Below, piece by piece: positions 1 to 6,403 of a stretch of 16,167 bases of DNA. The DNA lies in assembly GCA_045544195.1 (NCBI GenBank), contig JAZPYO010000047.1, positions 1 through 16,167 on the forward strand, in the 5' to 3' direction. This DNA is from RGIG7213 sp045544195. Its GTDB lineage: Bacteria; Bacillota; Clostridia; Oscillospirales; CAG-272. Numbering within the stretch: position 1 is the stretch's first letter; each line of letters opens with the position of its first letter. The notes beneath the pieces were generated by a model. That model was not told the DNA's origin and ran no database searches. It was given only the letters and a program-made list of their open reading frames with translations. Both the position numbers and the translations under genes were made by a program.

Positions 1-412
<412 letters not shown>

Positions 413-422
413 CTACGGTTCG

Positions 423-440
423 CATTGATATTTATCAATG
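423..440 (+). other. Perfect inverted repeat just after 23S rRNA
   Basis: The arms CATTGATA and TATCAATG are perfect 8-bp complements around a 2-nt centre, about 10 nt past the estimated 23S 3' end. There is no T-run behind it, so it is not a typical terminator. It may help in rRNA 3' processing; that role is inference. Confidence 0.4.
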
Positions 441-527
441 TCTACCTTGGAGTTTACTAGAATTTTTGAGTTTTCGTTTCCTTTATTCGGTTTTCAATGA
501 ACATAAACCAATATTATTTTGTATACA

Positions 528-565
528 GGGGCTGTGCAATAGTGCGGCCTTTTTGTTTTTCGTTT
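528..565 (+). terminator. Probable terminator of the rRNA operon
   Basis: Bases 530-549 can fold into a stem of about 8 pairs (GGC.../...GCC, with three G-U pairs) around AATA, followed by T-rich sequence from 550 (TTTTT G TTTTT C G TTTTT). The stretch 413-644 holds no 5S rRNA, no tRNA and no convincing reading frame, so this is the likely end of the rRNA transcript. The wobble pairs make the stem only moderately strong. Confidence 0.55.
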
Positions 566-644
566 TTATCTTTTTCGACAACTTCATTGTCCCTATATTG
601 TAAATAAACGATTGACAAACTATATATATTGACAATTTTTTATC

Positions 645-653
645 TGTTATAAT
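645..653 (+). promoter_or_regulatory. Extended -10 promoter for the membrane protein gene
   Basis: TGTTATAAT matches the extended -10 consensus (TG at 645-646, TATAAT at 648-653). The nearest TTGACA (629-634) is only 13 nt away, too close for a normal -35; a second TTGACA is at 612-617. The start codon at 690 leaves a leader of about 30 nt. Confidence 0.6.
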
Positions 654-689
654 CTTCCCATAGTATTTTTATGAAATGAGGTTTTTATT

Positions 690-1472
690 ATGGGATTTAA
701 CAATATGAAAAGAACTGTCAGCAATTTGAATTATGCGGCCGCTGATGCAGCTTCTGTGCATTCGGCAAGAGTCGAAATCTTCAAGCTGAAAAAAGAAATG
801 ATCAGAACGCCTTTGCTTAAGGAAATCGTCAATAGTGTTTTTGGAGATTCGGGATATATTCCGAGAAGAATCATACTCAATTCGTCCGGAATTATAGCAA
901 GGGTTTATGATCATAACACAAGAACCTATCACCCCAACGGAGTTACCGTATATCAGCCTGATGTTTCATTTGACTATGTCATAGGCTGTGCTTTATTGTC
1001 TACTTTTCAGGATATTTATCCTAACGTATACAATTTCCCGAACCAAAATTCTACACAGCTTGCAGAGGATCTTGATAACGGCACGTGGTCTGTTACTCTT
1101 GAAATGAAGGACGAATATGTAAATAAGGCTGTTACTCCTTCATTTGATATTAACAATATTGATAATATTCCTGATGAAAAGCTCCCTGTTCAATTCAATG
1201 ACCCCAATATTGCAAAAAATAAGGTTCTTTCAACAGTTTCTTTAGTGCTTGGTGCTATTGCATTTTTAATTGCACTTATTTCTTTAAAAGCGTTCGTATT
1301 TTATTTCCTTTCTGTACCTTTTATTGCTATTGGCATTATTTTAGGTATTATCGGATTTAATATGGGTGGTAAAAAGCTCCATGCAGGATTAGGTATTTTG
1401 TTGAGTGTTTTGGCTTTCATTCTTCCTATTGCGGTACCTGTTCTTAAGTTTATCTTCCGTTTATTCTTTTGA
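690..1472 (+). CDS. Membrane protein of unknown function with C-terminal hydrophobic triple segment
   Basis: I do not recognise this protein family. The 260-residue product has a hydrophilic N-terminal part of about 175 residues, with no signal peptide and no motif I can name. A membrane tail follows, with hydrophobic stretches at about 180-198, 201-223 and 231-255. The Gly-rich tail (around residues 217-235) is reminiscent of the small DUF4190-type membrane domain, but this is only a resemblance. The likely topology is an N-terminal cytoplasmic domain anchored by the tail. The ATG at 690 has a weak GAGG site eight bases upstream. It is a one-gene unit with its own promoter and a perfect hairpin terminator behind it. 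Its base and codon use are visibly more A+T-rich than in the exporter and repair genes, which hints at a lineage-specific or acquired gene. Confidence 0.8.
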   Translation: MGFNNMKRTVSNLNYAAADAASVHSARVEIFKLKKEMIRTPLLKEIVNSVFGDSGYIPRRIILNSSGIIARVYDHNTRTYHPNGVTVYQPDVSFDYVIGCALLSTFQDIYPNVYNFPNQNSTQLAEDLDNGTWSVTLEMKDEYVNKAVTPSFDINNIDNIPDEKLPVQFNDPNIAKNKVLSTVSLVLGAIAFLIALISLKAFVFYFLSVPFIAIGIILGIIGFNMGGKKLHAGLGILLSVLAFILPIAVPVLKFIFRLFF

Positions 1473-1489
1473 TCAGTAATTATATAAGT

Positions 1490-1528
1490 ATTAAAACTCG
1501 TCTATTTTAGCAGTAGACGAGTTTTAAT
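1490..1528. terminator. Strong bidirectional hairpin terminator
   Basis: Arms 1490-1504 and 1514-1528 are perfect 15-bp complements (ATTAAAACTCGTCTA and its complement) around a 9-nt loop. A-rich and T-rich ends make it a plausible terminator on both strands. It ends the membrane protein gene and isolates the ABC exporter operon. Confidence 0.85.
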
Positions 1529-1644
1529 ATGCGAAAAATTTACACAAGTCGGCAGTTTCTTTCATCTGTTTTATGATACAATCTGCTTTGTATGTTATAT
1601 ACACACATTTTATTTGACAGATTGCTTGAAATCGGAGGTATAGC

Positions 1645-2544
1645 GTGATACTTGAGCTAAAGAATATAGAAAAATCTTTCGGTGAACTGAAGGTATTGGA
1701 TAAGATCTCGTTTAAGGCTGAGGGCGGAAAGGCTTTTGGCTTGCTTGGCAGAAACGGCGCGGGCAAAACTACGACTATAAGGATAATAATGGACGTATTT
1801 CCCGCCGACAGCGGAGAGATATTATTAGACGGAAAGCCTATTGACCACAGCAGGATCGGCATAGGATATTTGCCTGAGGAGAGAGGACTTTATCCTAAGA
1901 AGCCTATTATTGACCAGCTCGTATATTTTGCGGAGCTTAAGGGAATGAAGAAGAAGGATGCGGTAAGATCTGTCGATTTCTGGCTTGAACGGCTTGAAAT
2001 GTCGCAGTACCGAGGCAAGCGTCTTGATGTTCTGTCGAAGGGAAATCAACAAAAGATCCAGCTTATAACCGCGCTTGCGCACGATCCTGACATAATTATT
2101 CTTGACGAGCCGTTTTCGGGGCTTGATCCAGTTAATGCGATGGTTTTGAAGGAGATCGTAAACGAGCAGATCGAAAAAGGGAAGATAGTTCTTTTTTCAA
2201 GTCACCAGATGAACTATATTGAAGAATTCTGCGACAGTATAGCGATACTTAATAACGGCAAAATAGCGTTGAGCGGAGATATAGCCGGTATAAAACGGGA
2301 TTATCCCCGCGACAGACTTGTTGTAAGATCTCAACACAACGATACGATCAAAGGTGAGCTTGATCTGCCCTGCGCTACTGCCAAAAACGGCGATCTGATC
2401 ATAAAGCTCAATTCTCCGAATGATAAAAGGGCGGTAATGAGTCATATCGTTGAGAAATATGATGTTGATGAGGTAAAGGTGTTTGAGCCTTCGCTTACCG
2501 ATATTTTCGTTGATGCCGCAGGCGATAATCAAAAGGAGGCGTGA
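1645..2544 (+). CDS. ABC exporter ATP-binding protein, NatA-like
   Basis: This is the ATPase of a two-component ABC-2 exporter, which powers export through the permease encoded next. The 299-residue product has Walker A GRNGAGKT at 35-42, signature LSKGNQQK at 130-137, Walker B IIILDEP at 150-156, D-loop SGLDP at 158-162 and H-loop SSH at 185-187. 'GYLPEERGLYP' at about 74-84 and a C-terminal extension of about 90 residues (DUF4162-like) are typical of NatA-type subunits. The start is GTG at 1645, with GGAGG at 1634-1638. Its stop lies between the GGAGG site and the ATG of the permease gene, which suggests translational coupling. NatA/NatB of Bacillus exports Na+, but the substrate cannot be told here; drugs or peptides are possible. 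No convincing promoter was found; TG-N-TATATA at 1593-1601 is a weak candidate. Confidence 0.93.
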   Translation: MILELKNIEKSFGELKVLDKISFKAEGGKAFGLLGRNGAGKTTTIRIIMDVFPADSGEILLDGKPIDHSRIGIGYLPEERGLYPKKPIIDQLVYFAELKGMKKKDAVRSVDFWLERLEMSQYRGKRLDVLSKGNQQKIQLITALAHDPDIIILDEPFSGLDPVNAMVLKEIVNEQIEKGKIVLFSSHQMNYIEEFCDSIAILNNGKIALSGDIAGIKRDYPRDRLVVRSQHNDTIKGELDLPCATAKNGDLIIKLNSPNDKRAVMSHIVEKYDVDEVKVFEPSLTDIFVDAAGDNQKEA

Positions 2545-2546
2545 AT

Positions 2547-3782
2547 ATGAAGCAATTCGGAAAAATATTTAAATTCGAGCTGAAATCGTATGCCAAAAAC
2601 AAGGGCTTTGTAGGAATTACCCTTTTTCTTGTTATAGCAATGGCGGCAGTTATGTTTTTTCCCAGAATAGTTGCCCTTTTTGATAACGGCGATGACGGAG
2701 TTGAGGATCGCTCTGTAATGCTTGTAAAGGTTGTAAACGGGGAAGAAGCGGATATAACAAAACAGATATTTTCAGGAGCGTTTTCTGACTACGACGTGCA
2801 GATAACGGACGGATCCGTTGATGAAATAAAGGAAAAGATCGTATCCGAGCAGGCAGAATGCGCATTCGTTCTTCATACACCTACGGAATACACGTATTAC
2901 GTAGGCAATCTTACGATGTACGATATGAACACCTCGATTGCTGATGAGGTATTGCGTCAGATATACCAGATGGGGATCATGATAAACGGCGGTATGACGC
3001 CGGATGCGGCAGAAAAGGCGTTGAACGTGCAGATAAACGGCACAACGGAAAGTCTTGGTAAGGATCAGATCCAAAATTTCTTTTATACTTATATTATGAT
3101 ATTTGCTCTTTATATGGTGATACTGCTGTACGGTCAGATGATAGCTATGAACGTTGCAACGGAAAAGAGCTCACGCGCTATGGAAGTGCTTATAACGAGC
3201 GTGAAGCCCGTTGGAATGATGTTCGGAAAGGTATTTGCATCGTGTGTTGCGGGACTTGTACAGCTCGTTGCAATATTCGGCTCTGCGCTTTTGTTTTTCA
3301 ACATCAATAAGTCATATTGGGCTGACAATGAAATTATAGATATGATATTCAACATACCGCCCGAGTTGTTTTTGTATATGCTGATGTTCTTTTTGCTCGG
3401 CTTTCTTATATATGCATTTCTGTTCGGCGCGCTTGCCTCCACCGTATCAAAGCTGGAGGATATAAATACCGCAATTCAGCCCGTTACATTCTTGTTTGTA
3501 TTCGGATTTTTAGTTGTTATATTCTCAATGACGAGCGGAAGCGTAGACAGTCTTTTGATGAAGATATGCTCGTATATTCCGTTTACATCACCTATGGCGA
3601 TGTTTACGAGAATTGCAATGAGCAACGTTCCCGTATACGAGATAGTTATTTCAACTGCAATATTGGTGCTGTCAGTCGTATTTGTCGGTATCATTTCTGC
3701 AAAGATATACCGAATGGGTGTGCTTATGTACGGTAACAAGCCGAATATAAAAGAAGTATTCAAAATGCTCCGCAAAGCGTAA
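2547..3782 (+). CDS. ABC-2 type exporter permease, NatB-like
   Basis: This is the membrane partner of the preceding ATPase. The layout is that of ABC-2 permeases of the NatB/YhaP type. There is one N-terminal membrane segment (about residues 20-40), an extracytoplasmic domain of about 130 residues, and a C-terminal block of five or six hydrophobic segments starting near residue 180. 'NVATEKSSRAMEVLITS', the cytoplasmic coupling motif typical of this family, follows the second membrane segment. An ATG at 2547 is chosen because GGAGG (2535-2539) stands 7 nt before it. The in-frame GTG at 2541 overlaps the previous stop but is only 1 nt from that site. Length of about 411 residues is normal for the family. 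A hairpin terminator follows directly. Confidence 0.9.
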   Translation: MKQFGKIFKFELKSYAKNKGFVGITLFLVIAMAAVMFFPRIVALFDNGDDGVEDRSVMLVKVVNGEEADITKQIFSGAFSDYDVQITDGSVDEIKEKIVSEQAECAFVLHTPTEYTYYVGNLTMYDMNTSIADEVLRQIYQMGIMINGGMTPDAAEKALNVQINGTTESLGKDQIQNFFYTYIMIFALYMVILLYGQMIAMNVATEKSSRAMEVLITSVKPVGMMFGKVFASCVAGLVQLVAIFGSALLFFNINKSYWADNEIIDMIFNIPPELFLYMLMFFLLGFLIYAFLFGALASTVSKLEDINTAIQPVTFLFVFGFLVVIFSMTSGSVDSLLMKICSYIPFTSPMAMFTRIAMSNVPVYEIVISTAILVLSVVFVGIISAKIYRMGVLMYGNKPNIKEVFKMLRKA

Positions 3783-3790
3783 GAAAATAA

Positions 3791-3836
3791 AACCGTCTGC
3801 AAGGCGAAAGCTATGCAGACGGTTTGTTTTATAACA
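3791..3836 (+). terminator. Terminator of the ABC exporter operon
   Basis: Arms AAACCGTCTGCA (3791-3802) and its perfect complement (3815-3826) surround an apical GC-GAAA-GC, a GNRA tetraloop. Downstream is TGTTTTAT. It lies 8 nt after the permease stop codon. Confidence 0.9.
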
Positions 3837-3873
3837 AAAAGCATCCGCAGACCGACAATCTGCGGATGCTTTT
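3837..3873 (-). terminator. Terminator of infC-rpmI-rplT
   Basis: Perfect 15-bp arms at 3837-3851 and 3859-3873 flank a 7-nt loop. Read on the minus strand the hairpin is followed by TTTTTG, as expected for the end of the converging rplT operon. Because both arms carry A/T ends it may also act on plus-strand transcripts. Confidence 0.9.
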
Positions 3874-3888
3874 ATTGATGTACTGAAA

Positions 3889-4248
3889 TTATTTGCCGAG
3901 AGCAGCCTTTGCCTGCTGGCAAAGTGTTGCAAATGCTTCCTTATCGTAAACTGCGATCTCAGCGAGCATCTTACGGTTGAGGGAAACACCTGCCTTCTTA
4001 AGACCGTTCATAAACGTTGAGTAGTTCATACCGTTTACCTGAGCCTGTGCGGAAATTCTTGTGATCCACAGACGGCGGAAATCTCTCTTCTTCTGCTTTC
4101 TTCCTGCGAATGCATAGTTACCGCTCTTCATTACCTGCTGCTTAGCCATCTTGAAGTGCTTACTCTTTGCACCCCAGTAGCCCTTTGCAAGCTTGAGCAT
4201 TTTATTTCTTCTCTTACGAGTTGCCAACGCACCTTTTATTCTTGCCAT
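3889..4248 (-). CDS. rplT: Large ribosomal subunit protein bL20
   Basis: bL20 binds 23S rRNA and is needed early in 50S assembly. In Bacillus and E. coli it is also the repressor of its own operon. The 119-residue length is standard. The very basic N-terminal arm (MARIKGALATRKRRNKML), the 'AKGYWGAKSKHFKMAKQQVMKSGNYAFAGRK' region (30-60) and 'WITRISAQAQVNGMNYSTF' (61-79) are diagnostic. AGGAGG stands shortly before the ATG at 4248. It is the last gene of infC-rpmI-rplT, 25 nt after rpmI, and is followed by a strong terminator. The infC leader suggests that its product feeds back on this operon. Confidence 0.98.
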   Translation of the reverse strand: MARIKGALATRKRRNKMLKLAKGYWGAKSKHFKMAKQQVMKSGNYAFAGRKQKKRDFRRLWITRISAQAQVNGMNYSTFMNGLKKAGVSLNRKMLAEIAVYDKEAFATLCQQAKAALGK

Positions 4249-4273
4249 TTTTCAATTCCTCCTATTCTAACGA

Positions 4274-4471
4274 TTAATCCTTGGGGATGAGCGACTTTAC
4301 AGTCTTTGCAAAGCTATCGCTGAGGTAGCCTCTCTGTCTGAGGTCTCTCTTACGCTTTGTTGTCTTCTTGCCGAGCTTGTGACGGCGGTTTGTGTGATTG
4401 AGCTTTACCTTGCCTGTGCCCGTAAGGCTGAATCTTTTAGACGAGGCTTTATGTGACTTGATTTTTCCCAT
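4274..4471 (-). CDS. rpmI: Large ribosomal subunit protein bL35
   Basis: bL35 is a small basic 50S protein. The 65-residue product has the family pattern MGKIKSHKASSKRFSLTGTG at the start and 'NRRHKLGKKTTKRKRDLRQ' (28-46). AGGAAAGGA stands before the ATG at 4471. It lies between infC and rplT with short gaps (36 and 25 nt) and no promoter or terminator between them, so the three are one operon. Confidence 0.97.
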   Translation of the reverse strand: MGKIKSHKASSKRFSLTGTGKVKLNHTNRRHKLGKKTTKRKRDLRQRGYLSDSFAKTVKSLIPKD

Positions 4472-4507
4472 GATTTTTTCCTTTCCTGTAAAACAAATAT
4501 CTACAAT

Positions 4508-5059
4508 TTAAGAATTGTTATCGGATGATTTTTTGCTTTTCGCATCGGGCTTTATGGGGACTAACAGCATCGTTATATTCCTGCCCTCAGCAACCGGCGG
4601 CTTATCCGTAGTACCGTACTCAGCACATGCATCGGCAAAGCGCTTGAGTATGTCATAACCCATGCTCTGATGAGTTATCTGTCTGCCTCTGAATCTTACT
4701 ACGACCTTGACCTTGTCCATACCCTTAAGGAAACGGTGTGCGTGCTTTACCTTAGTTTCAAAATCGTGTGTGTCGATGGTAAGGGAAAGCTGTATTTCCT
4801 TAACCTCGGAATTCTGCTGCTTCTTCTTGGCTTCCTTTTCCTTCTTGTCACGGTCGAAGCGGTATTTACCGTAATCAATCGTCTTGCACACGGGCGGCTG
4901 AGCCATAGGTGCAATAAGTACCAGATCCAAGCCCTTGTCATAGGCTATTTCGCGCGCCTCGTCTGCTGACATAATACCGAGAGCTTCGCCGTCCTCACCT
5001 ACTACTCTGACCTGTGATAGCTTAATGTCATCATTGATTAAAAGATCCTTAGTGCTAAT
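4508..5059 (-). CDS. infC: Translation initiation factor IF-3, starting at AUU
   Basis: IF-3 binds the 30S subunit, keeps 50S away and rejects initiation at non-canonical start codons. The 183-residue product has the N-domain start 'LLINDDIKLSQVRVVGEDGE' (6-25) and 'APMAQPPVCKTIDYGKYRFD' (50-69). A Lys/Glu-rich linker and the C-domain 'FRGRQITHQSMGYDIL' (123-138) follow. The start is ATT at 5059-5057: AGGAGGTG at 5067-5074 leaves 9 nt between AGGAGG and ATT. The IF-3 homology begins exactly there. An upstream ATG at 5122 would put the N-terminus across the leader terminator, so it is rejected. AUU starts are established for E. coli infC, where IF-3 represses its own translation. The same self-control is likely here. 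Confidence 0.96.
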   Translation of the reverse strand: MSTKDLLINDDIKLSQVRVVGEDGEALGIMSADEAREIAYDKGLDLVLIAPMAQPPVCKTIDYGKYRFDRDKKEKEAKKKQQNSEVKEIQLSLTIDTHDFETKVKHAHRFLKGMDKVKVVVRFRGRQITHQSMGYDILKRFADACAEYGTTDKPPVAEGRNITMLLVPIKPDAKSKKSSDNNS

Positions 5060-5066
5060 TGCCAAA

Positions 5067-5074
5067 CACCTCCT
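5067..5074 (-). promoter_or_regulatory. Shine-Dalgarno site that fixes the AUU start of infC
   Basis: AGGAGGTG on the minus strand is a near-perfect match to the 16S anti-Shine-Dalgarno. It is 9 nt from ATT (5059) and only 3 nt from an in-frame TTG, so it selects the ATT. It lies directly after the T-run of the leader terminator. Confidence 0.9.
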
Positions 5075-5081
5075 AAAAAGC

Positions 5082-5110
5082 AAAAAATGCGGTGAAACGA
5101 ATTTCCCGCA
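5082..5110 (-). terminator. Leader terminator (attenuator) before infC
   Basis: On the minus strand, TGCGG-GAAA-TTCG-TTTC-A-CCGCA (5110 to 5088) forms a 9-bp stem with one bulged A and a UUCG tetraloop. TTTTTT and then GCTTTTT follow, giving a complete intrinsic terminator that ends just before the infC ribosome-binding site. A site that terminates before the first codon of an operon encoding bL20 is what L20-controlled attenuation requires. Confidence 0.85.
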
Positions 5111-5215
5111 CATCAAAACCACGGCAGAAAAATGCCGCTGCTTTAATATTGACCCACATCCGTCAGCGGTGCAGGTGAGATACGGAATTATCGTTTCTAC
5201 TTCTTTGTTCGGTAT

Positions 5216-5244
5216 ATGATATCATACTTTAAACGGTTTGTCAA
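5216..5244 (-). promoter_or_regulatory. Sigma-A type promoter of infC-rpmI-rplT
   Basis: On the minus strand, a perfect -35 TTGACA (5244-5239), a 17-nt spacer and -10 TATCAT (5221-5216) place the start near 5209. The -35 overlaps the stop codon of the upstream membrane protein gene, and no terminator lies between the two genes. Confidence 0.9.
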
Positions 5245-6305
5245 GGGCTTTTTTGAAATTTTTCACCGAATACGGTGTTTTTGACGATAGATGCCACGAC
5301 GGGAGCGATCACCATTCCCTTAAAGCCGAATAATGCGTATCCGATGTATATGAAAAGCATTGAGGCAAGCGGATGCAAGCCCTGCTGCTTGCCGAGAATA
5401 GCAGGCTCTGTGAGCTGGCGGACGACCGTTATAACAACGAACATTATCAAAAGAGTTGCCCCTTCTCTGACGTTTCCCGATGAAAGCGATATTATGCCCC
5501 ACGGCACAAGCACAACGCCTGTGCCGATAAGCGGAAGCACATCAAGCACAGCTGTTATAAGCGCGATTATAAATGCGTACTTTGCTTTTATTATCCAGAA
5601 GCCGACGAGCAACAGACAAAACGTCATAAGCATTATCAACAGATACCCCTTGACAAGCCTGCCCGATGCCTTAACGCTTTCACGCTTGATGCTTCCAAAG
5701 CCTGAAAACGCCTTTTTTGACATATGAGAACGGAAAAATTCTTTGATCTGGCTGTAATCTGACAAAAAATATACTCCCGAAAACAGAAAAACGATACAGG
5801 CAAACAAAAAACCGGGCAACCCCTCAACGATACCTTCGAGCAGTAATGGCAGCTTTTGCGCAAAAAAGCTGCTCACTGAGCTTAAAATATCTATTCCTGC
5901 CGTTTTAGTCCATTTTGTCAGCGCCTTTACGATAGGATTTTTATAAAAGCTCTGTACTATCGCAGATGAATCGGCATCGAAGCTCAGAACGCTGCCATCG
6001 CTTATGCTCTGCGCCAGGACCAATGCCTCCGAATACAGCTTTTGCATAATTATTACCGCTATTGCGCCGACGAATGCTCCACATACAGTAACAAGCACGC
6101 CTGCGCATATCCGACGCGTCAGCTTCGTCCGCATACGCAGCAGCTCATAGCACGGTCTTAATGCGTGCGCAAACAGAAATGCAAGCGCAAACGGCAGGAT
6201 CGCCGCCAATGCATATTTGAAGAATACGTACGTTACGGCAATACCGAAGACGGTGTAAAGTATGATCGTACAGGATCTTGCGGGATCCTCCTTCGGCAGC
6301 TTCAT
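5241..6305 (-). CDS. AI-2E family transporter / YtvI-like sporulation membrane protein
   Basis: This is a polytopic membrane protein of the AI-2E transporter superfamily, 354 residues. Hydrophobic segments lie at about 12-30, 32-50, 66-88, 155-182, 222-240, 243-270, 283-298 and 312-345. The family signature 'VLPLIGTGVVLVPWG' is at 256-270 and 'RQLTEPAILGKQQGLHPLAS' at 296-315. Length and overall pattern are closest to YtvI, found in spore-forming Firmicutes; a true autoinducer role is not implied. The ATG at 6305 has AAGGAGA about 9 nt upstream. It is divergent from the M24 peptidase gene. Its stop codon overlaps the infC promoter, so read-through would enter the infC leader and meet the attenuator. 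No convincing promoter of its own could be picked out. Confidence 0.87.
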   Translation of the reverse strand: MKLPKEDPARSCTIILYTVFGIAVTYVFFKYALAAILPFALAFLFAHALRPCYELLRMRTKLTRRICAGVLVTVCGAFVGAIAVIIMQKLYSEALVLAQSISDGSVLSFDADSSAIVQSFYKNPIVKALTKWTKTAGIDILSSVSSFFAQKLPLLLEGIVEGLPGFLFACIVFLFSGVYFLSDYSQIKEFFRSHMSKKAFSGFGSIKRESVKASGRLVKGYLLIMLMTFCLLLVGFWIIKAKYAFIIALITAVLDVLPLIGTGVVLVPWGIISLSSGNVREGATLLIMFVVITVVRQLTEPAILGKQQGLHPLASMLFIYIGYALFGFKGMVIAPVVASIVKNTVFGEKFQKSP

Positions 6306-6337
6306 TTTAATATCTCTCCTTTAATTTCATTTTTCTA

Positions 6338-6366
6338 TTGATTTTGAATTACGATTAGTATATAAT
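6338..6366 (+). promoter_or_regulatory. Promoter of the M24 peptidase gene
   Basis: TTGATT (6338-6343), a 17-nt spacer and a perfect TATAAT (6361-6366) put the transcript start near 6373, about 30 nt before the TTG start codon at 6404. Confidence 0.75.
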
Positions 6367-6403
6367 GTTTCTCGGATATTTATTCTTATTGAGGAGAAGA
6401 GCT

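Larger units (their letters stand above)
5060..5209 (-). promoter_or_regulatory. infC operon leader RNA, probable L20-type attenuator
   Basis: The leader of about 150 nt has three hairpins in minus-strand order. P1 at 5176-5152 has ACCTGCA pairing with TGTGGGT, plus CCG-CTGA-CGG and a bulged A. P2 at 5137-5122 is CGGCA around TTTTTC pairing with TGCCG. The third is the terminator at 5110-5082. An alternative pairing is visible: AAAGCA+GCGG (5144-5135) can pair with CCGC and TGCTTT (5092-5089 and 5082-5077). This would break both P2 and the terminator, as an antiterminator does. L20 binding to the leader is established for Bacillus infC; that this leader works the same way is inference. Confidence 0.7.

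Noticed and set aside
612..634. Two TTGACA boxes as -35 elements of the 690 gene
   Set aside because: One is 13 nt and the other 30 nt from the TATAAT; neither spacing works. The extended -10 alone explains the promoter better.
2541..2546. GTG at 2541 as start of the ABC permease
   Set aside because: It overlaps the previous stop, but the GGAGG site is only 1 nt away; ATG at 2547 has a normal 7-nt spacing. The difference is two residues, so the choice is not certain.
5060..5122. Longer infC beginning at ATG 5122
   Set aside because: The extra 21 codons lie across the leader terminator hairpin and have no ribosome-binding site; the strong site points to ATT at 5059.
6357..6362. TATACT on the minus strand as -10 for the YtvI-like gene
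   Set aside because: No -35 match at 16 to 18 nt; the hexamer is part of the palindromic TAGTATATAAT already used by the divergent promoter.
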